A stretch of 64,000 nucleotides of DNA from Sipunculus nudus. Lineage: Eukaryota; Annelida; Sipuncula; Golfingiida; Sipunculidae. How positions within the stretch are numbered: the first letter of the stretch is position 1; every line of letters begins with the position of its first letter. The position numbers and the translations under genes were made by a program. Below the pieces are notes generated by a model, which did no database searches, had not been told where the DNA came from, and saw only the letters and a program-made list of their open reading frames with translations. Below, one piece after another: positions 34,936 through 48,481 of the stretch. Location: NCBI GenBank assembly GCA_026874595.1, contig CM049307.1, positions 2,937,579 through 3,001,578 on the forward strand, written 5' to 3'.

Positions 34936-37455
34936 GTGCTATAACACACGGATGTTTAGGTGTTATGATAGACGAGTGTTTAGGTGCTATAATCAGGGGT
35001 GTTTAGGTGCTATAATACACGGGTGTTTAGGTGCTATAATACACGGGTGTTTAGGTGCAATAATACACGGGTGATTAGGTGCTATAATACACGGGTGATT
35101 AGGTGCTATAATACACGGGTGATTAGGTGCTATGATAGACGAGTGTTTAGGTGCTATGAAACACGGGTTTCAGGTGCTATGATACACCTGATTTAAGGTG
35201 TTATGATAAACTTGCTGTAGGTGCTATGAAACACGTGTTCTTAGGTGATATGATACACGGGAGTTTAGATGCTATGAAACACGGGTTCAGGTGATATGAT
35301 TAACGTGCTTTTAGGTGCTATAATACACGGGTTCAGGTGATATGATTAACGTGCTTTTAGGTGCTATAATACACGGGTTCTTAGGGGCTCTGATACCCGT
35401 GCTTTAAAGTGCTATGATACACGTGCTTTAAGGTGCTATGATACACGTGCTTTAAGGTGCTATGATAAACGTTCTTTAAGTTGCTATGATACACGGGCCT
35501 TAGGGTGCTATGATACACGTGCTTTAAGGTGCAATGATAAACGTGCTTTAGGTGCTATGATACACGGGTTCTTAGGTGATATGATACACAGGCCTTTAGG
35601 TGCTATGATACACGTGCTTTAAAGTGCTATTATAAACGTGCTTTAGGGGCTATGATACACGTGCTTTAGGGGCTATGATACACGGGCCTTTAGGTGCTAT
35701 GATACACGTGCTTTAAGGTGATATGATAAACGTGCTTTAGGTGCTATGATACACGTGCTTTAAGGTGCTATGATACACGTGCTTTAAGGTGCTATGATAA
35801 ACGTGCTTTAAGATGCTATGATACAAGGGTTTCTAGGTGCTATGATGCACGTGCTTTAAGATGCTATGATACACGGGCTTTAGGTGCTATGATACACGTG
35901 CTTTAAGGTGCTATGATACACGTGCTTTAAGGTGCTATGATAAACGTGCTTTAAGATGCTATGATACACGGGTTTCTAGGTGCTATGATGCACGTGCTTA
36001 AAGATGCTATGATACACGGGCCTTGAGGTGCTTTGATACACATGCTTTAAGGTGCTATGATAAGCGTGCTTTAGGTGCTATGATACACGGGAATTTAGGT
36101 GCTATGATACACTTGCTTACGGTGCTATGATAAACGTGCTTTAAGTTGCTATGATACACGGGCCTTAAGATGCTATGATACACGTGCTTTAAGGTGCTAT
36201 GATAAACGTGCTTTAGGTGCTTTGATACACGGGTTCTTAGGTGATATGATACACAGGCCTTTAGGTGCTATGATACACGCGCCTTTAGGTGCTATGATAC
36301 ACGTGCTTTAAGGTGCTATGATAAACGTGCTTTAGGTGCTATGATACACGGGATTTTAGGTGTTATGAAACACGGGTTTCAGGTGCTATGATAAACCTGA
36401 TTTAAGGTGCTATGATAAACGTGCTTTAGGTGCTATGATACACGTGTTCATAGGTGATATGATACACAGGAGTTTAGGTGATATGAAACACGGGTTCAGG
36501 TGATATGATAAACGTGCTTTTAGGTGCTATAATACACGGGTTCTTAGGTGCTCTGATACACGTGCTTTAAATTGCTATGATAAACGTGCTTTTAGATGCT
36601 ATGATACACAGGTTTTTAGGCGATATGATTCACGGGACATTAAGTGCTATATGAAACACGGATTTCAGGTGCTCTGGTACACGTGCTTTAAGTTGCTATG
36701 ATAAACGTGCTTTTAGGTGCTATAATACACGTGCTTAAGATGCTATGATAGACGTGCTTTAAGGTGTAATGATACACGGGTCTTTAGGTGCTATGATACA
36801 CGTGCTTTATGGTGTGATGATACACGTGCTCTAAGGTGTGACGATACACGTGTTTAAGATGCTATGATACACGTGCTTTATGGTGTGATAATACACGTGC
36901 TTTTAGGTGCTATGATACACGGGCCTTTAGGTGCCATGATACACGGACCTTTAGGTGCCATGATACACGGGCCTTTAGGTGCCATGATACACGGGCCTTT
37001 AGGTGCTATGATACACGGACTTTTGGTGCTATGATACACGGACTTTAGGTGCTATGATACACGGACCTTTGGTGCTATGATACACGGACTTTTGGTGCTA
37101 TGATACACGGACTTTTGGTGCTATGATACACGGACTTTTGGTGCTATGATACACGGACATTTGGTTATATGATACACGGACTTTAGGTGCTATGATACAC
37201 GGAATTTAGGTGCTATGATACACAGACTTTTGGTGCTATAATACACGGACTTTTGGTGCTATGATACATGGCCATTTAAGTGCTATGATACGAGTTTTTA
37301 GGTGCTATGATACACGGATGTTCAGATGCTATGATACAAGAGTTCTTAGGTGCTATGATACACAGGCTTTTAAGTGCAATGAAACACGGGTTTTCAGGTG
37401 CTGTGATACACGAGCTTTACGGTATTTTTATACACGGGCTTTTAAGTGCCATGAT
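34936..37455. repeat. 24-bp minisatellite, about 100 units
   Basis: Consensus GCTATGATACACGTGCTTTA plus AGGT, with unit lengths of 22-26. Three zones are visible: an edge zone with ACACGGGTGTTTAGGTGC, a long central zone with CACGTGCTTTAAGG alternating with CACGGGCCTTTAGG, and a right zone (36,900-37,260) with CACGGACTTTTGGTGC. Variants cluster locally, showing growth by repeated local duplication. Many units carry the E-box CACGTG. ORFs are artefacts. Confidence 0.96.
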
Positions 37456-37551
37456 ATGCTCGGGCATATATACCGTGATAATACCTTATCTTGTATTTGT
37501 GCATGTCATTTCGATATATAATAGAAAATCCTACTTCCGCAATGCAGAGTT

Positions 37552-37577
37552 AATAAGATAAGATAAGATAAGATAAC
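37552..37577 (-). repeat. (TTATC)n LINE 3' tail
   Basis: About five TTATC units in minus sense at the element end. Confidence 0.88.
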
Positions 37578-37957
37578 ATTTATTAGCCTTCAGTTCCAGG
37601 AATTTGTCATTGACTTGCAATTCATTACATAAAAATAAATAAGTAAATAGATAAATACATAAAAATAATACATAAAAATACATAAAAATCACACATAACA
37701 TTGACTATGCATGTAAAATCAAGCATGTAAAAAACATATAATTCTGCAGGTAAAACACATAATTCAAAGCATTAAATATCTAAGAGGGTTGTGAGTTAAA
37801 AAGTTTAATACTGTATGGTACGAGAGATTTTTTAAAACGAGTTGTTCTGCAGAATATTGTATCTAGGCGTTTATCTGAAGGTAAAAAACAGGACTCTGAA
37901 TATAGGGGGTGTGTTGTGTCATTCATGACCTTTGATATGAAGGCCATTGTTTTGGTT

Positions 37958-39290
37958 TCACTGATTTCCTGGTGTGTGGCAAGTACTAGTTATTCTACAA
38001 CTTCTCTTCCTGGTATTATTTAACTGTTCCTTTAACTTATCAGATATATTTGTAAACCAGCACTCCAGTGAATAAGTAAGGACACTGGAAATTACTGAAT
38101 TATGAAACATGGTAATTATGGTTTTGTCAATATTAAGCTTTCTTAGATAATAAAGGTAATATAATCTTTTGTTTGCTTTCTTGGATTGATTCTTTCCCAT
38201 GTTCTTTCCAATTCAGATTTCTGTCAATAATACATCCTAAGTATTTATAATTTTCTACAATATCGACATCTTCATTTTTGATAGCAACTGGGGTAATTAC
38301 AGATTTTGATCTCCTAAAATCAAAGACTACTTCTTTGGTCTTCTTAACATTTAATTGAAGGAAGTGTTCCTCACACCAACCAGTCACATATTGAATGGTT
38401 TTCCTGTAGAGCGATTCATCATTCTTGTGTATCAGGCCTAGAATGACAGTGTCGTCTGCATATTTGATAATTTTACAATCTGAAAGGCTCACAGACAAAT
38501 TATTTGTATATAGAATAAAAAGGACTGCTGACAGAACAGCCTTGTGGAGCACCAGTATTTATGATTATATCTGAAGAAGTTTCTTTGCTTGTTTTAACAT
38601 GTTGTCTTCTCTCCGAGAGAAAATCTAGAATCCATAGACAGTAGGATGGAGGAATGTTATACCTACAGAGCTGGTTGATCATAATCTGTGGCTGTATTGT
38701 ATTGAAGGCTGAAGAATAATCAATGAAAAGTGATCTGGCATAATTTCTGGGGTCTCTGTCTAAGTGTTGATAAATATAATGAGTTAATGTGGCAGTTGCG
38801 TCGCTTGTGCATCTGTTGGATGAATATGCAAACTGATGTTGATCTAGCATTGGTTTAACAATTGGAAGTAATTTATTAAGAACTATTCGCTCCAAAGATT
38901 TTGCGAGAATAGATGTAAGTGCAACAGGCCTAAGATCATTCATCACTTTAGGAGAGTTATTTTTGGCGACTGGAATTATTTCTGCGGTCTTCCATAATTT
39001 TGGTAGTTTACATAAGGAGAGAGACAATTGAAAAATGTGATGTATGATGAAGGACAAACTTTTTCTACTGGTTTTAATTAATCTGCCACTGATTTTGTCG
39101 GATCCACAGGCTTTCTTTACATTAATCTTACTTAACACTTTGTTTACATCAGTTACATCAGTAAGGATGCCATCATCGCATAATTCTAAATTTGCTCTCA
39201 GACTGCGCCGAATGTCATCTTTTTCTTTTGAGAAGTCACTTTCATCAAAACGTGCATAGAATGTATTTAATTTGTTAGCATAGCCATTTT
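37958..39290 (-). pseudogene. LINE ORF2, reverse transcriptase half
   Basis: Contains NVKKACGSDKISGRLIK (motif 0/1), LRPVALTSILAKSLERI, LFIDYSSAFNTIQP (motif A) and NTGAPQGC (motif B), where a frameshift at about 38,548 intervenes. Next come KYADDTVILG (catalytic motif C), WCEEHFLQLNVKKTKEVVFD and YKYLGCIID, then a third frameshift near 38,190 before ANKRLYYLYYLRKL and the end region. All catalytic aspartates are visible but spread over three frames. Confidence 0.88.
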
Positions 39291-40520
39291 CAGCAAGCAG
39301 TGAGCATTCTTTCTTGCTTTTACATCTTTTGATGGCTGGCTATGGAACAGTTTTTCTACTTTCTTTTTATATTGTTGTTTGGCTTTCTCAATGGCAGAAT
39401 CGGTTTCTTTTTGTATGTCATATCTGTTATCTGAATTGCTTATGAAGGCTTGGTGCTTACATACGATAAGTTTCCTTAGATCACTATTGATCCAAGGTTT
39501 GTTATTAGGGTAAATCTTAATGGTTTTAGTGGGTACCAGCATGTCTTCACAAAATGATATATAACTAGACACAGTTTCAGTAAGTTCACCTAAATCATAT
39601 GAAGTGTCAATGAACATTTGCCAGTCTGTTAGATCAAAACATGTTTGTAGGGTCTCATAGGCTTCCTTTGAGTTCACTTTAATATTAATTTCACGTGGTT
39701 TCAGCATTTGAAGTTTATGTCTGTAAGTAGGTTGCATATAGATCATATTATGGTCACTATTTTTTAGTGGAGGACCTTGAACACATTTATAAGCAGATTT
39801 AATATTACAATAAAATAAGTCCAGTTTCTGGTGACCTCTTGTGTTACAGTTCACGTACTGTGTGTAGTTTTGTAGTGCTTGATCAAGATCACAGTGGTTC
39901 ATATCTCCGAGTACAATATGCAGAGCCTGTGGTTTCTTTTCTTCTAGTTGAGCAACAATATCCTGTATCTTCTTTGATGCAATGTCTTTATCAGCACTGG
40001 GGGGAATGTAGACGACTGTGAGAGATATGTTGGTAAATTCTCTAGGTAGGTATGAAGGACGTAGGCTCACTGATAGGGCTTCAAGGTCTGGTGAACATAT
40101 ACTAGACTTGACGGTTATATTCTGACACCATCTGTTTTTAATATAAAGAGCTACACCACCGCCTCTTGATTTATTAGAGTCCTGGGTTCTGTCTTGTCTT
40201 AATAAGGTAAAATTAGGAATGTGTCAGATATGTTTTTGTTCAGCCATGATTCCGTTAATGCAATGCAACAAGCCTCTCGACATTGATAAAGAAATCGGCA
40301 GTTTGCACGGAGTTCGTCAATCTTTGAGCTGAGTGAACGGACGTTACCAAATGTTATTGTGGGCACAAACGGTTTAGTACTGCATCTTCTCCTTAACCTG
40401 ACTCTTACCCCACCTCTCCTGCCACGTGGTCTTCTTCTAATCTTTTTGCATTCTTCCGGCAGTATACTTATATCAAACTAATTGTCGCAATGTGGGAGTT
40501 TGTTGTGAAGTTGATGAAGG
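39290..40520 (-). pseudogene. LINE ORF2, endonuclease half
   Basis: Reads a basic leader from about 40,475 (ILPEECKKIRRRPRGRRGG), then the AP-endonuclease with GNVRSL and ALTESWL motifs. A frameshift follows near 40,195, then SRGGGVALYIKN, TVVYIPPSAD, HIVLGDMN and the catalytic-type SDHNMIYM. The linker ends near SQPSKDVKARK. A second frameshift near 39,295 separates it from NTFYARFDESDFS, the usual LINE linker before the transcriptase. It nicks target DNA to prime reverse transcription in live relatives. Confidence 0.85.
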
Positions 40521-40640
40521 TCACTAGCTGAATAACGATATGTACTCCATTATCGCCCAAAAGCGGCATTCCAGTTCCAGTAAACACAAGAAAGGTGATA
40601 ATCATACAGACTAAAAGTACATACTTTGAAAGATCCATCT

Positions 40641-42266
40641 TTTAAGCTAAATCGGTGTGCTTCGTCAAGTATAATGCCCGATATATATAAAATATAAAAC
40701 ATCAACAATTCAAATTGCAAAGTCGACGTCGCCGTTGTGCAGCGCCATCTGACATCTGAGTTGCTAAAGTATAAATAAGAACAGTCTGTTTGTCTGCCAA
40801 AAAGTAGCTCAAGTTATTCTACAGTTGATCATACTATGATTTCTGCAACATCCATAATGTAAGTAGAAAAATCCATCATGATGTAAGAGCGTCGTTGTGG
40901 CTTGCATCGTATTAGAACCCTGTCTACTAATTTTATCTCTCGAGGAGAAGGGACATTAAATCTATTATTGTCATCATTTAATTAAGTTTAACTGCGTGTT
41001 TTTATCAATGCTAAACTTAGCTCACCTAATCATAGAAACAAATGCACCTCATCTAAAGACTGTGTCGACCCTTTTATACGATCACTATCCGAATTCCGTC
41101 ACAGGTTAAACCATTTCAATATGCTCTTCGTACAGGCAAAGCAATATTTATGTTAGCTGTGAATTAGCATCGAGTATTATGATCAGTATTTATAGAACCA
41201 GATTTAGCGTAAGATTTTTCATCATGAATAATAATGAATCATCAAATAAGAATGCGTCTTAACCGTGTTATTCTGTGTCGGCTTGTAAAGGACGTGGATC
41301 GTGCGTTAATGCTGATATTGTTACATTCAATCGGGTGTCGCTGAACATAGTTAAGATTTATTATATAGTATAGTTAACATACCCTTACATGTCGTTTAAG
41401 AAAATTAAATTATGTAGTTCTCAATCAATTATATTATTTGAGTCTATTCTTTTATCATCTTTCATCAGTTATTGCTTACGTGAAAAATTATTCAGGTAAT
41501 TGATTAATTTTCATTTTGCAATGAGCTCCACGAAAAGGACAATATACTACATAATCTACTGTCATAATAGACTTTAATATTCTTCATAATTCAAAGCGCC
41601 TTTGTTTAAGAGAAAAAAAGTAAAAGACCTTGATTACATAGAACAGAGATTGTCATTAACTTGTTGAATTATACAAAGGGCCCTATAGTAGGTTGTCAAG
41701 AGGAAGTCTATCATTGATGTGTTGAATTATACAATCGGCCATGTTGTATAGTTTGTTAAGAAGAAAGCTTTTGACTTCCGAATTTCTTCAATTCTAGATA
41801 TGGATTCTATTTTCTAATGTGCCAGCATGGTATTGCTATATACAAGGAATATTTTAGCAGCTTTGGTCTAAAATGATGTTTGACTGGAAATAAACAGCGT
41901 TCTCTCCGACCTTGGTATCCGAAGTACTGTAAAGTTACTGTTCTACTTCCCTTTTACGTTTACGTTTGTTCTTCTCAATAGTATATGAGAATTTAATGAT
42001 ACACTAGGAAATGATAAAAACAAGGCCATGACATGAAAATATCGAGTCATAAACAGGAACTTCAATGATATAAATAATCCAGAATAACCATGGGAACGCT
42101 TGCGTTTAACCGAAATTGTTTGAGCCTGCTGATTAATTAACGTCGCAAGATGTCATTTTATGTCGCCAAGGTTTCAGGCATCTGATCCGGCGATCTGGAA
42201 CTGCAAGGAAATCGCCTTAGGTCCGGAAGCTGTCTCAAGGTTGCAGTGAGTAGGAAAATACGAGAG
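40641..42266. other. AT-rich DNA, nothing recognised
   Basis: No repeats or convincing exons noted. Confidence 0.45.
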
Positions 42267-45250
42267 AAACGCGTCCTGAATTAAACCGAACACAGTCTGT
42301 GATTCAAAATAAACAGGTCTGACAGAGGCGGTGTAATCTGGTATTTAAAGAAAACGCGTCCTGAACTAAACCGAACACAGTCTGTGATTCAAAATAAACA
42401 GGTCTGACAACGAGGCGGTGTAATCTGATATTTAAAGAAAACGCATCCTGAACTAAACCGAACACAGTCTGTGATTTAAAATAAACAGGTCTGACAACGA
42501 GTCGGTGTAATCTGGTATTTAAAGAAAACGCGTCCTGAACTAAACCGAACACAGTCTGTGATTCAAAATAAACAGGTCTGACAACGAGGCCGTGTAATCT
42601 GGTATTTAAAGAAAACGCGTCCTGAACTAAACCGAACACAGTCTGTGATTCAAAATAAACAGGTCTGACAACGAGGCTGTGTAATCTGATATTTAAAGAA
42701 AACGCATCCTGAACTAAACCGAACACAGTCTGTGATTCAAAATAAACAGGTCTGACAACGAGGCGGTGTAATCTGGTATTTAAAGAAAACGCGTCCTGAA
42801 CTAAACCGAACACAGTCTGTGATTCAAAATAAACAGGTCTGATAACGAGGCTGTGTAATCTGGTATTTAAAGAAAACGCGTCCTGAACTAAACCGAACAC
42901 ATTCTGTGATTCAAAATAAACAGGTCTGACAACGAGGCGGTGTAATCTGGTATTAAAAGAAAACGCGTCCTGAACTAAACCGAACACAGTCTGTGATTCA
43001 AAATAAACAGGTCTGACAACGAGGCGGTGTAATCTTGTATTAAAAGAAAACGCGTCCTAAACTAAACCGAACACAGTCTGTGATTCAAAATAAACAGGTC
43101 TGACAACGAGGCCGTGTACTCTGGTATTTCAAGAAAACGCGTCCTGAACTAAACCGAACACAGTCTGTGATTCAAAATAAAAAGGTCTTACAACGAGGCG
43201 GTACGTGTACTCTGGTATATAAAGAAGACGCGTCCTGAACTAAACCGAACACAGTCTGTGATTCAAAATAAACAGGTCTGACAACGAGGCCGTGTACTCT
43301 GGTATTTAAAGAAAACGCGTCCTGAACTAAACCGAACACAGTCTGTGATTCAAAATAAACAGGTCTGACAACGAGGGAGTGTACTCTGGTATTTAAAGAA
43401 GACGCGTCCTGAACTAAACCGAACACAGTCTGTGATTCAAAATAAACAGGTCTGACAACGAGGCCGTGTACTCTGGTATTTAAAGAAAACGCGTCCTGAA
43501 CTAAACCGAACACAGTCTGTGATTCAAAATAAACAGGTCTGACAACGAGGCGGTACGTGTAATCTGGTATTTAAAGAAGACGCGTCCTGAACTAAACCGA
43601 ACACAGTCTGTGATTCAAAATAAACAGGTCTGACAACGGGGCGGTACGTGTAATCTGGTATTTAAAGAAGACGCGTCCTGAACTAAACCGAACACAGTCT
43701 GTGATTCAAAATAAACAGGTCTGACAACGAGGCGGTACGTGTAATCTGGTATTTAAAGAAGACGCGTCCTGAACTAAACCGAACACAGTCTGTGATTCAA
43801 AATAAACAGGTCTGTCAACGAGGCCGTGTAATCTGGTATTTAAGGAAAACGCGTCCTGAACTTAACCGAACACAGTCTGTGGTTAAAAATAAACAGGTCT
43901 GACAACGAGGCGGTTTAATCCGGTATTTAAGGAAAACACTTCCTGAACTAAACCGAACACAGTCTGTGGTTCAAAATAAACAGGTCTGACAACGAGGCCG
44001 TGTACTCTGGTATTTAAAGAAAACGCGTCCTGAACTAAACCGAACACAGTCTGTGATTCAAAATAAACAGGTCTGACAACGAGGCCGTGTAATCTGGTAT
44101 TAAAAGAAAACGCCTCCTGAACTAAACCGAACACATTCTGTGATTCAAAATAAACAGGTCTGACAACGAGGCCGTGTAATCTGGTATTAAAAGAAAACGC
44201 GTCCTGAACTAAACCGAACACAGTCTGTGATTCAAAATAAACAGGTCTGACAACGAGGCCGTGTACTCTGGTGTTTAAAGAAAACGCGTCCTGAACTAAA
44301 CCGAACACAGTCTGTGAATCAAAATAAACAGGTCTGACAACGAGGCGGTACGTGTAATCTGGTATTTAAAGAAGACGCGTCCTGAACTAAACCGAACACA
44401 GTCTGTGATTCAAAATAAACAGGTCTGACAACGAGGCCGTGTACTCTGGTGTTTAAAGAAAACGCGTCCTGAACTAAACCGAACACAGTCTGTGAATCAA
44501 AATAAACAGGTCTGACAACGAGGCGGTACGTGTAATCTGGTATTTAAAGAAGACGCGTCCTGAACTAAACCGAACACAGTCTGTGATTCAAAATAAACTG
44601 GTCTGACAAGGGGGCGGTACGTGTAATCTGGTATTTAAAGAAGACGCGTCCTGAACTAAACCGAACACAGTCTGTGATTCAAAATAAACAGGTCTGACAA
44701 CGAGGCGGTACGTGTAATCTGGTATTTAAAGAAGACGCGTCCTGAACTAAACCGAACACAGTCTGTGATTCAAAATAAACAGGTCTGACAACGAGGCCGT
44801 GTAATCTGGTATTTAAGGAAAACGCGTCCTGAACTAAACCGAACACAGTCTGTGATTCAAAATAAACAGGTCTGACAACGAGGCGGTGTAATCTGGTATT
44901 TAAGGAAAACGCGTCCTGAACTAAACCGAACACAGTCTGTGGTTCAAAATAAACAGGTCTTACAACGAGGCGGTGTATTCTGGTATTTAAGGAAAACGCG
45001 TCCTGAACTAAACCGAACACAGTCTGTGATTCAAAATAAACAGGTCTGACAACGAGGCGGTGTAATCTGGTATTTAAGGAAAACGCGTCCTGAACTAAAC
45101 CGAACACAGTCTGTGGTTCAAAATAAACAGGTCTTACAACGAGGCGGTGTATTCTGGTATTTAAAGAAAACGCGTCCTGAACTAAACCGAACACAGTCTG
45201 TGATTCAAAATAAACAGGTCTGACAACGAGGCCGTGTAATCTGGTATTCA
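42267..45250. repeat. 87/91-bp satellite, about 34 units
   Basis: Units carry CGTCCTGAACTAAACCGAAC, ACAGTCTGTGATTCAAAATA, AACAGGTCTGACAACGAGGC and a linker to TCTGGTATTTAAAGAAAACG. The basic period is 87 bp. A second form adds four bases (GGTACGTGTAATC) to give 91. The 87-bp form is a multiple of three, so the minus strand stays open as a 29-residue repeat (VFGLVQDAFSLNTRLH, then VVRPVYFESQT) until a 91-bp unit breaks it, which explains the four ORFs there. Substitutions often change residues, so I do not call a gene. Confidence 0.95.
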
Positions 45251-47095
45251 AAGTCACGTGTTGCTGTCTTCTATGGACGTCTTTAGGGCGGTTGTATAAT
45301 GAATGTCTAATATATATACAATTTTTGGTGACAGTTGCTTTTCTCCTAGGTCTGCTTACTACTTTTCTACTTTAATATGTAACAGTTTTCTCTCCGTGGG
45401 ACTTCTATGACCTCATACAGCAACATCCACACAGTTCGCTCTGCTATTTATTCTTATATGTTTTAAATTATTCGAGAAAGTTGTCACCATTCCCCCAGGG
45501 TTGCTTTTACACAAAATAAACCTCTTCTAGTAACGGAGATTCTCATCCGTCAAACTTCAAAATAAAACTTGTTACAAATAATGAATAAGCCGTTTGCTTA
45601 AATTGAACATACTATTGCTTACCGAATAAAACTAATTTCATTAAACATTAGTGTCTATATCATTGTCTCTTGCCGTCGCTAAGGCGCCGTCGGTAGGAGA
45701 CATAGAATTTGTTAGCGTCCGTCCCTCCCGTCTTTTCGTCCCTGCAACACAGAAATGATTTTAGCTAAATAACGTTAAAACCAATTAACATAGAGTCACC
45801 ATACTCACATCATAGTCACCATACTCACATCGTAGATGAAATGCATTTTTTAAGGTCAGAGAAGCGATAATGCTAAAAAGATGTTCACGCAAGACCTTGA
45901 GCCAACAAACTTGCAGTATTATCATACATCATAAAGGGCTAGGTCAAGTTCAAACATGGATGACCTTGACACATTTTCAAGGTCACACAGGCGAAAATTT
46001 TAAAATGATGTTAACTCAATAACATGAAAAATATTTGAGGCACTGTCACCAAACTGGCAGTATTGACACACCTCATAAGGGCTAGGTCACGTACGTATAG
46101 GGATGTCCTCGATGACTATCCATGGATATTCAAGAAGAAAACTTTAATATATTTAAAGAAATTATCAGCAGCGACACCAAGAGCCAGATCTATAAAACGA
46201 CAAACACATAGAGAGTTTTATGCTCGAAAATCGTTTTCCACTCAACTAATAAATTAAGATTGGAAATACAATTGTAGATGTTTATTTCATTGTATCTCCA
46301 TGTGATTCGAGCATAAGTCCACAAGAATAATTTAAAGCGATAAATATCTTCGAACTTTTGCATTATCAATAATTTGTACTGGTCTGGCAGTCGGCTAGAT
46401 TTTTAATAAAATTTAATTATTGCATTCGCAGAAATATGAGAAATACTTTTCTGTTACAGTGATTTGTTAGATTTGTTAGGCCACATCATGTGTAATTTAT
46501 TTTGAATAGCCACGTCGTTCAGGGTTAATTGATGGTATTATTATTATTTGCTGAAAATAATTAAGCGTCAAGTCACAGTGGGAGGAATCAGGTGATTATT
46601 TTTGGAAATAATTATAACGACCGAGCAGGATTAATTGATTCTTCAGGGAAACTAATGAATAAAACAAGAGAGAACAATAATTCATTTATTGATCATTGAT
46701 GAAAATAAAACAAATTAAAGGCAGACCGGTTTTATGCTGCAGTTGTTTACAATTTTATCGATATGACTGTTGCATCAGATAAAGGTTAAGGCTTGCGGCG
46801 TAAAAGTCTTAGAGGATAAATCAGGGACTAGAAGTGAGCTTTGATGATTCCCCGTGCCGTGTGCAGTAAATCTGAACTAATAGTGTTTTACTGTAACGAT
46901 GTTACAAGGAACATTCATAATCCTTAGACAGACGGGGTCACCTGACCTAGCAGAACCCTAAACTTAAAATAACGCGTATAATGTGTATAAAATGGTACGC
47001 TCAATTGTTGAGTATTGTTTTGTATTGTTTAGTTATCACCTAGCGTTAAATAACCAAACCTGAAAAAAATTTAACTTTCAAATATATAGAGCAAC

Positions 47096-47131
<36 letters not shown>

Positions 47132-47192
47132 TGAAATGATTAATCAGAATAATAATTGTTGTTTTAAAACTAATTGGGTGATTCCCTTTTCC

Positions 47193-47226
<34 letters not shown>

Positions 47227-48480
47227 CACACATTAACATAGGAAAAAGGTAAAGTATTTGTGTCAGTGTGCTTTATTATTTTACATAATATCATACAATT
47301 TATAGCATGCAAATTGTTCTTACCTGGCTTACATGCAAAATTTCACTGTGAGTATATCAAATAATTATAATACATATATATAATGTACCTGTGTTCAAAG
47401 AGACATGACAGTGATATAAATACGTAACTTACAGTCGCAAACCAAAAGACATCTGCATATAGTATAAAAATTAAATTCATTTCATGTACGGGTGAATATT
47501 TTTTGTCTGAACCAGATCTGCATATGTATATAGACAGAGTGTAATTCATATATCGTTAAACGTTTCAATAACATTTTTATACAATTACAGAAAAAAAAGT
47601 TTACTTTACAACATGAGTCACCCACTGTAAATATATTAAGAAAAACGCTCTCTCTTAAACAAACAAGAACAACGTGTGTCTGTCTTTTATCAGAAATATA
47701 ACCAAAAAATAGTCATATACAGCAGTTTGATCTTGATCCCGAGGTACACGGCTCTTGACATTGGTGAATTCGGAACTTACAGTTTAGGGATCCTTGTTGG
47801 CTGTTAATACAGCACTTTCAAAGACAATTGAAGACAGCTGAAGGGCTGATGTAATGACTATGAAGAGTTGATATTAGCCTTTGTTAAATAAAGAATACAT
47901 AACTATGATCAATTGGCTTGGTTAGCAGCGATATACAAAATACATCCTTGATCTTCCTTTGGATATATTTAACCTAACAAAGTAAAAAAGGATGAAATGC
48001 CTTAAATGTAATTTACCTGTTCAATTTCAATAAATACTCCATGAGGACATAACAGTATCCATGTGCAGGTAGATGTACAAATCATTGAGAGATAACTGTG
48101 TGTTAAATAGAATTAACAAACAATACATATTGATTATATAAATTTAACCGGAGTGTTTCCTCACCCAGGTTAATGCAATATTGATTGATACAAAAGCAAC
48201 TTCATTTGACGAGATGAAAGTCGCCAGGTCAAATACAAACTTTATGGTACCGGTTTCCCATTGTTGCTGGAAATATTACATTTCCAAAGTTCTGTACATG
48301 TCGATGTTTAACACTCAAAACATTTACCTAATGAACACTACGGAATCAATGAGAAAACAGAACTTCTAATATTATTTCTTGATAAAAGAGTACTGCTCAT
48401 ATTTGTAAAATAAAGGTTACTGGAATAGGCTCAGCATTTGCGCTTGTTGTTCACAGTACCTGATTACTGTAAATTTGTAG
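45251..48480. other. DNA without recognised genes, several simple repeats
   Basis: 45,857-46,100 holds two copies of an about 143-bp repeat rich in AGGTCA/TGACCT (AGGGCTAGGTCA at both ends). (AAT)n is at 47,096-47,131. (CTGT)n-(CT)n is at 47,196-47,227. ORFs are short and unconvincing. Confidence 0.5.
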
Positions 48481-48481
48481 G

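Larger units (their letters stand above)
37552..40640 (-). mobile_element. CR1/L2/Rex1-group LINE, near full length, decayed
   Basis: Minus-strand order: basic leader, AP-type endonuclease, linker, reverse transcriptase, C-terminal region, 3' UTR of about 400 bp, and a (TTATC)n tail at 37,577-37,552. Such short-repeat tails instead of poly(A) are typical of CR1/L2-like LINEs. The leader with RRRPRGRRGGVRVRLRRR before GNVRSLSSKIDEL is a familiar start of L2/Rex1-like ORF2. At least four frameshifts make it inactive. Confidence 0.88.

Noticed and set aside
34999-37561. ORFs in the 24-bp array, and a possible telomere-like repeat (TTTAGGTG)
   Set aside because: Units vary in length and sequence and lack TTAGGG order; ORFs follow the repeat.
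42304-45257. 29-residue repeat protein on the minus strand
   Set aside because: The open frames end wherever a 91-bp unit occurs; no start, splice or selection signal.
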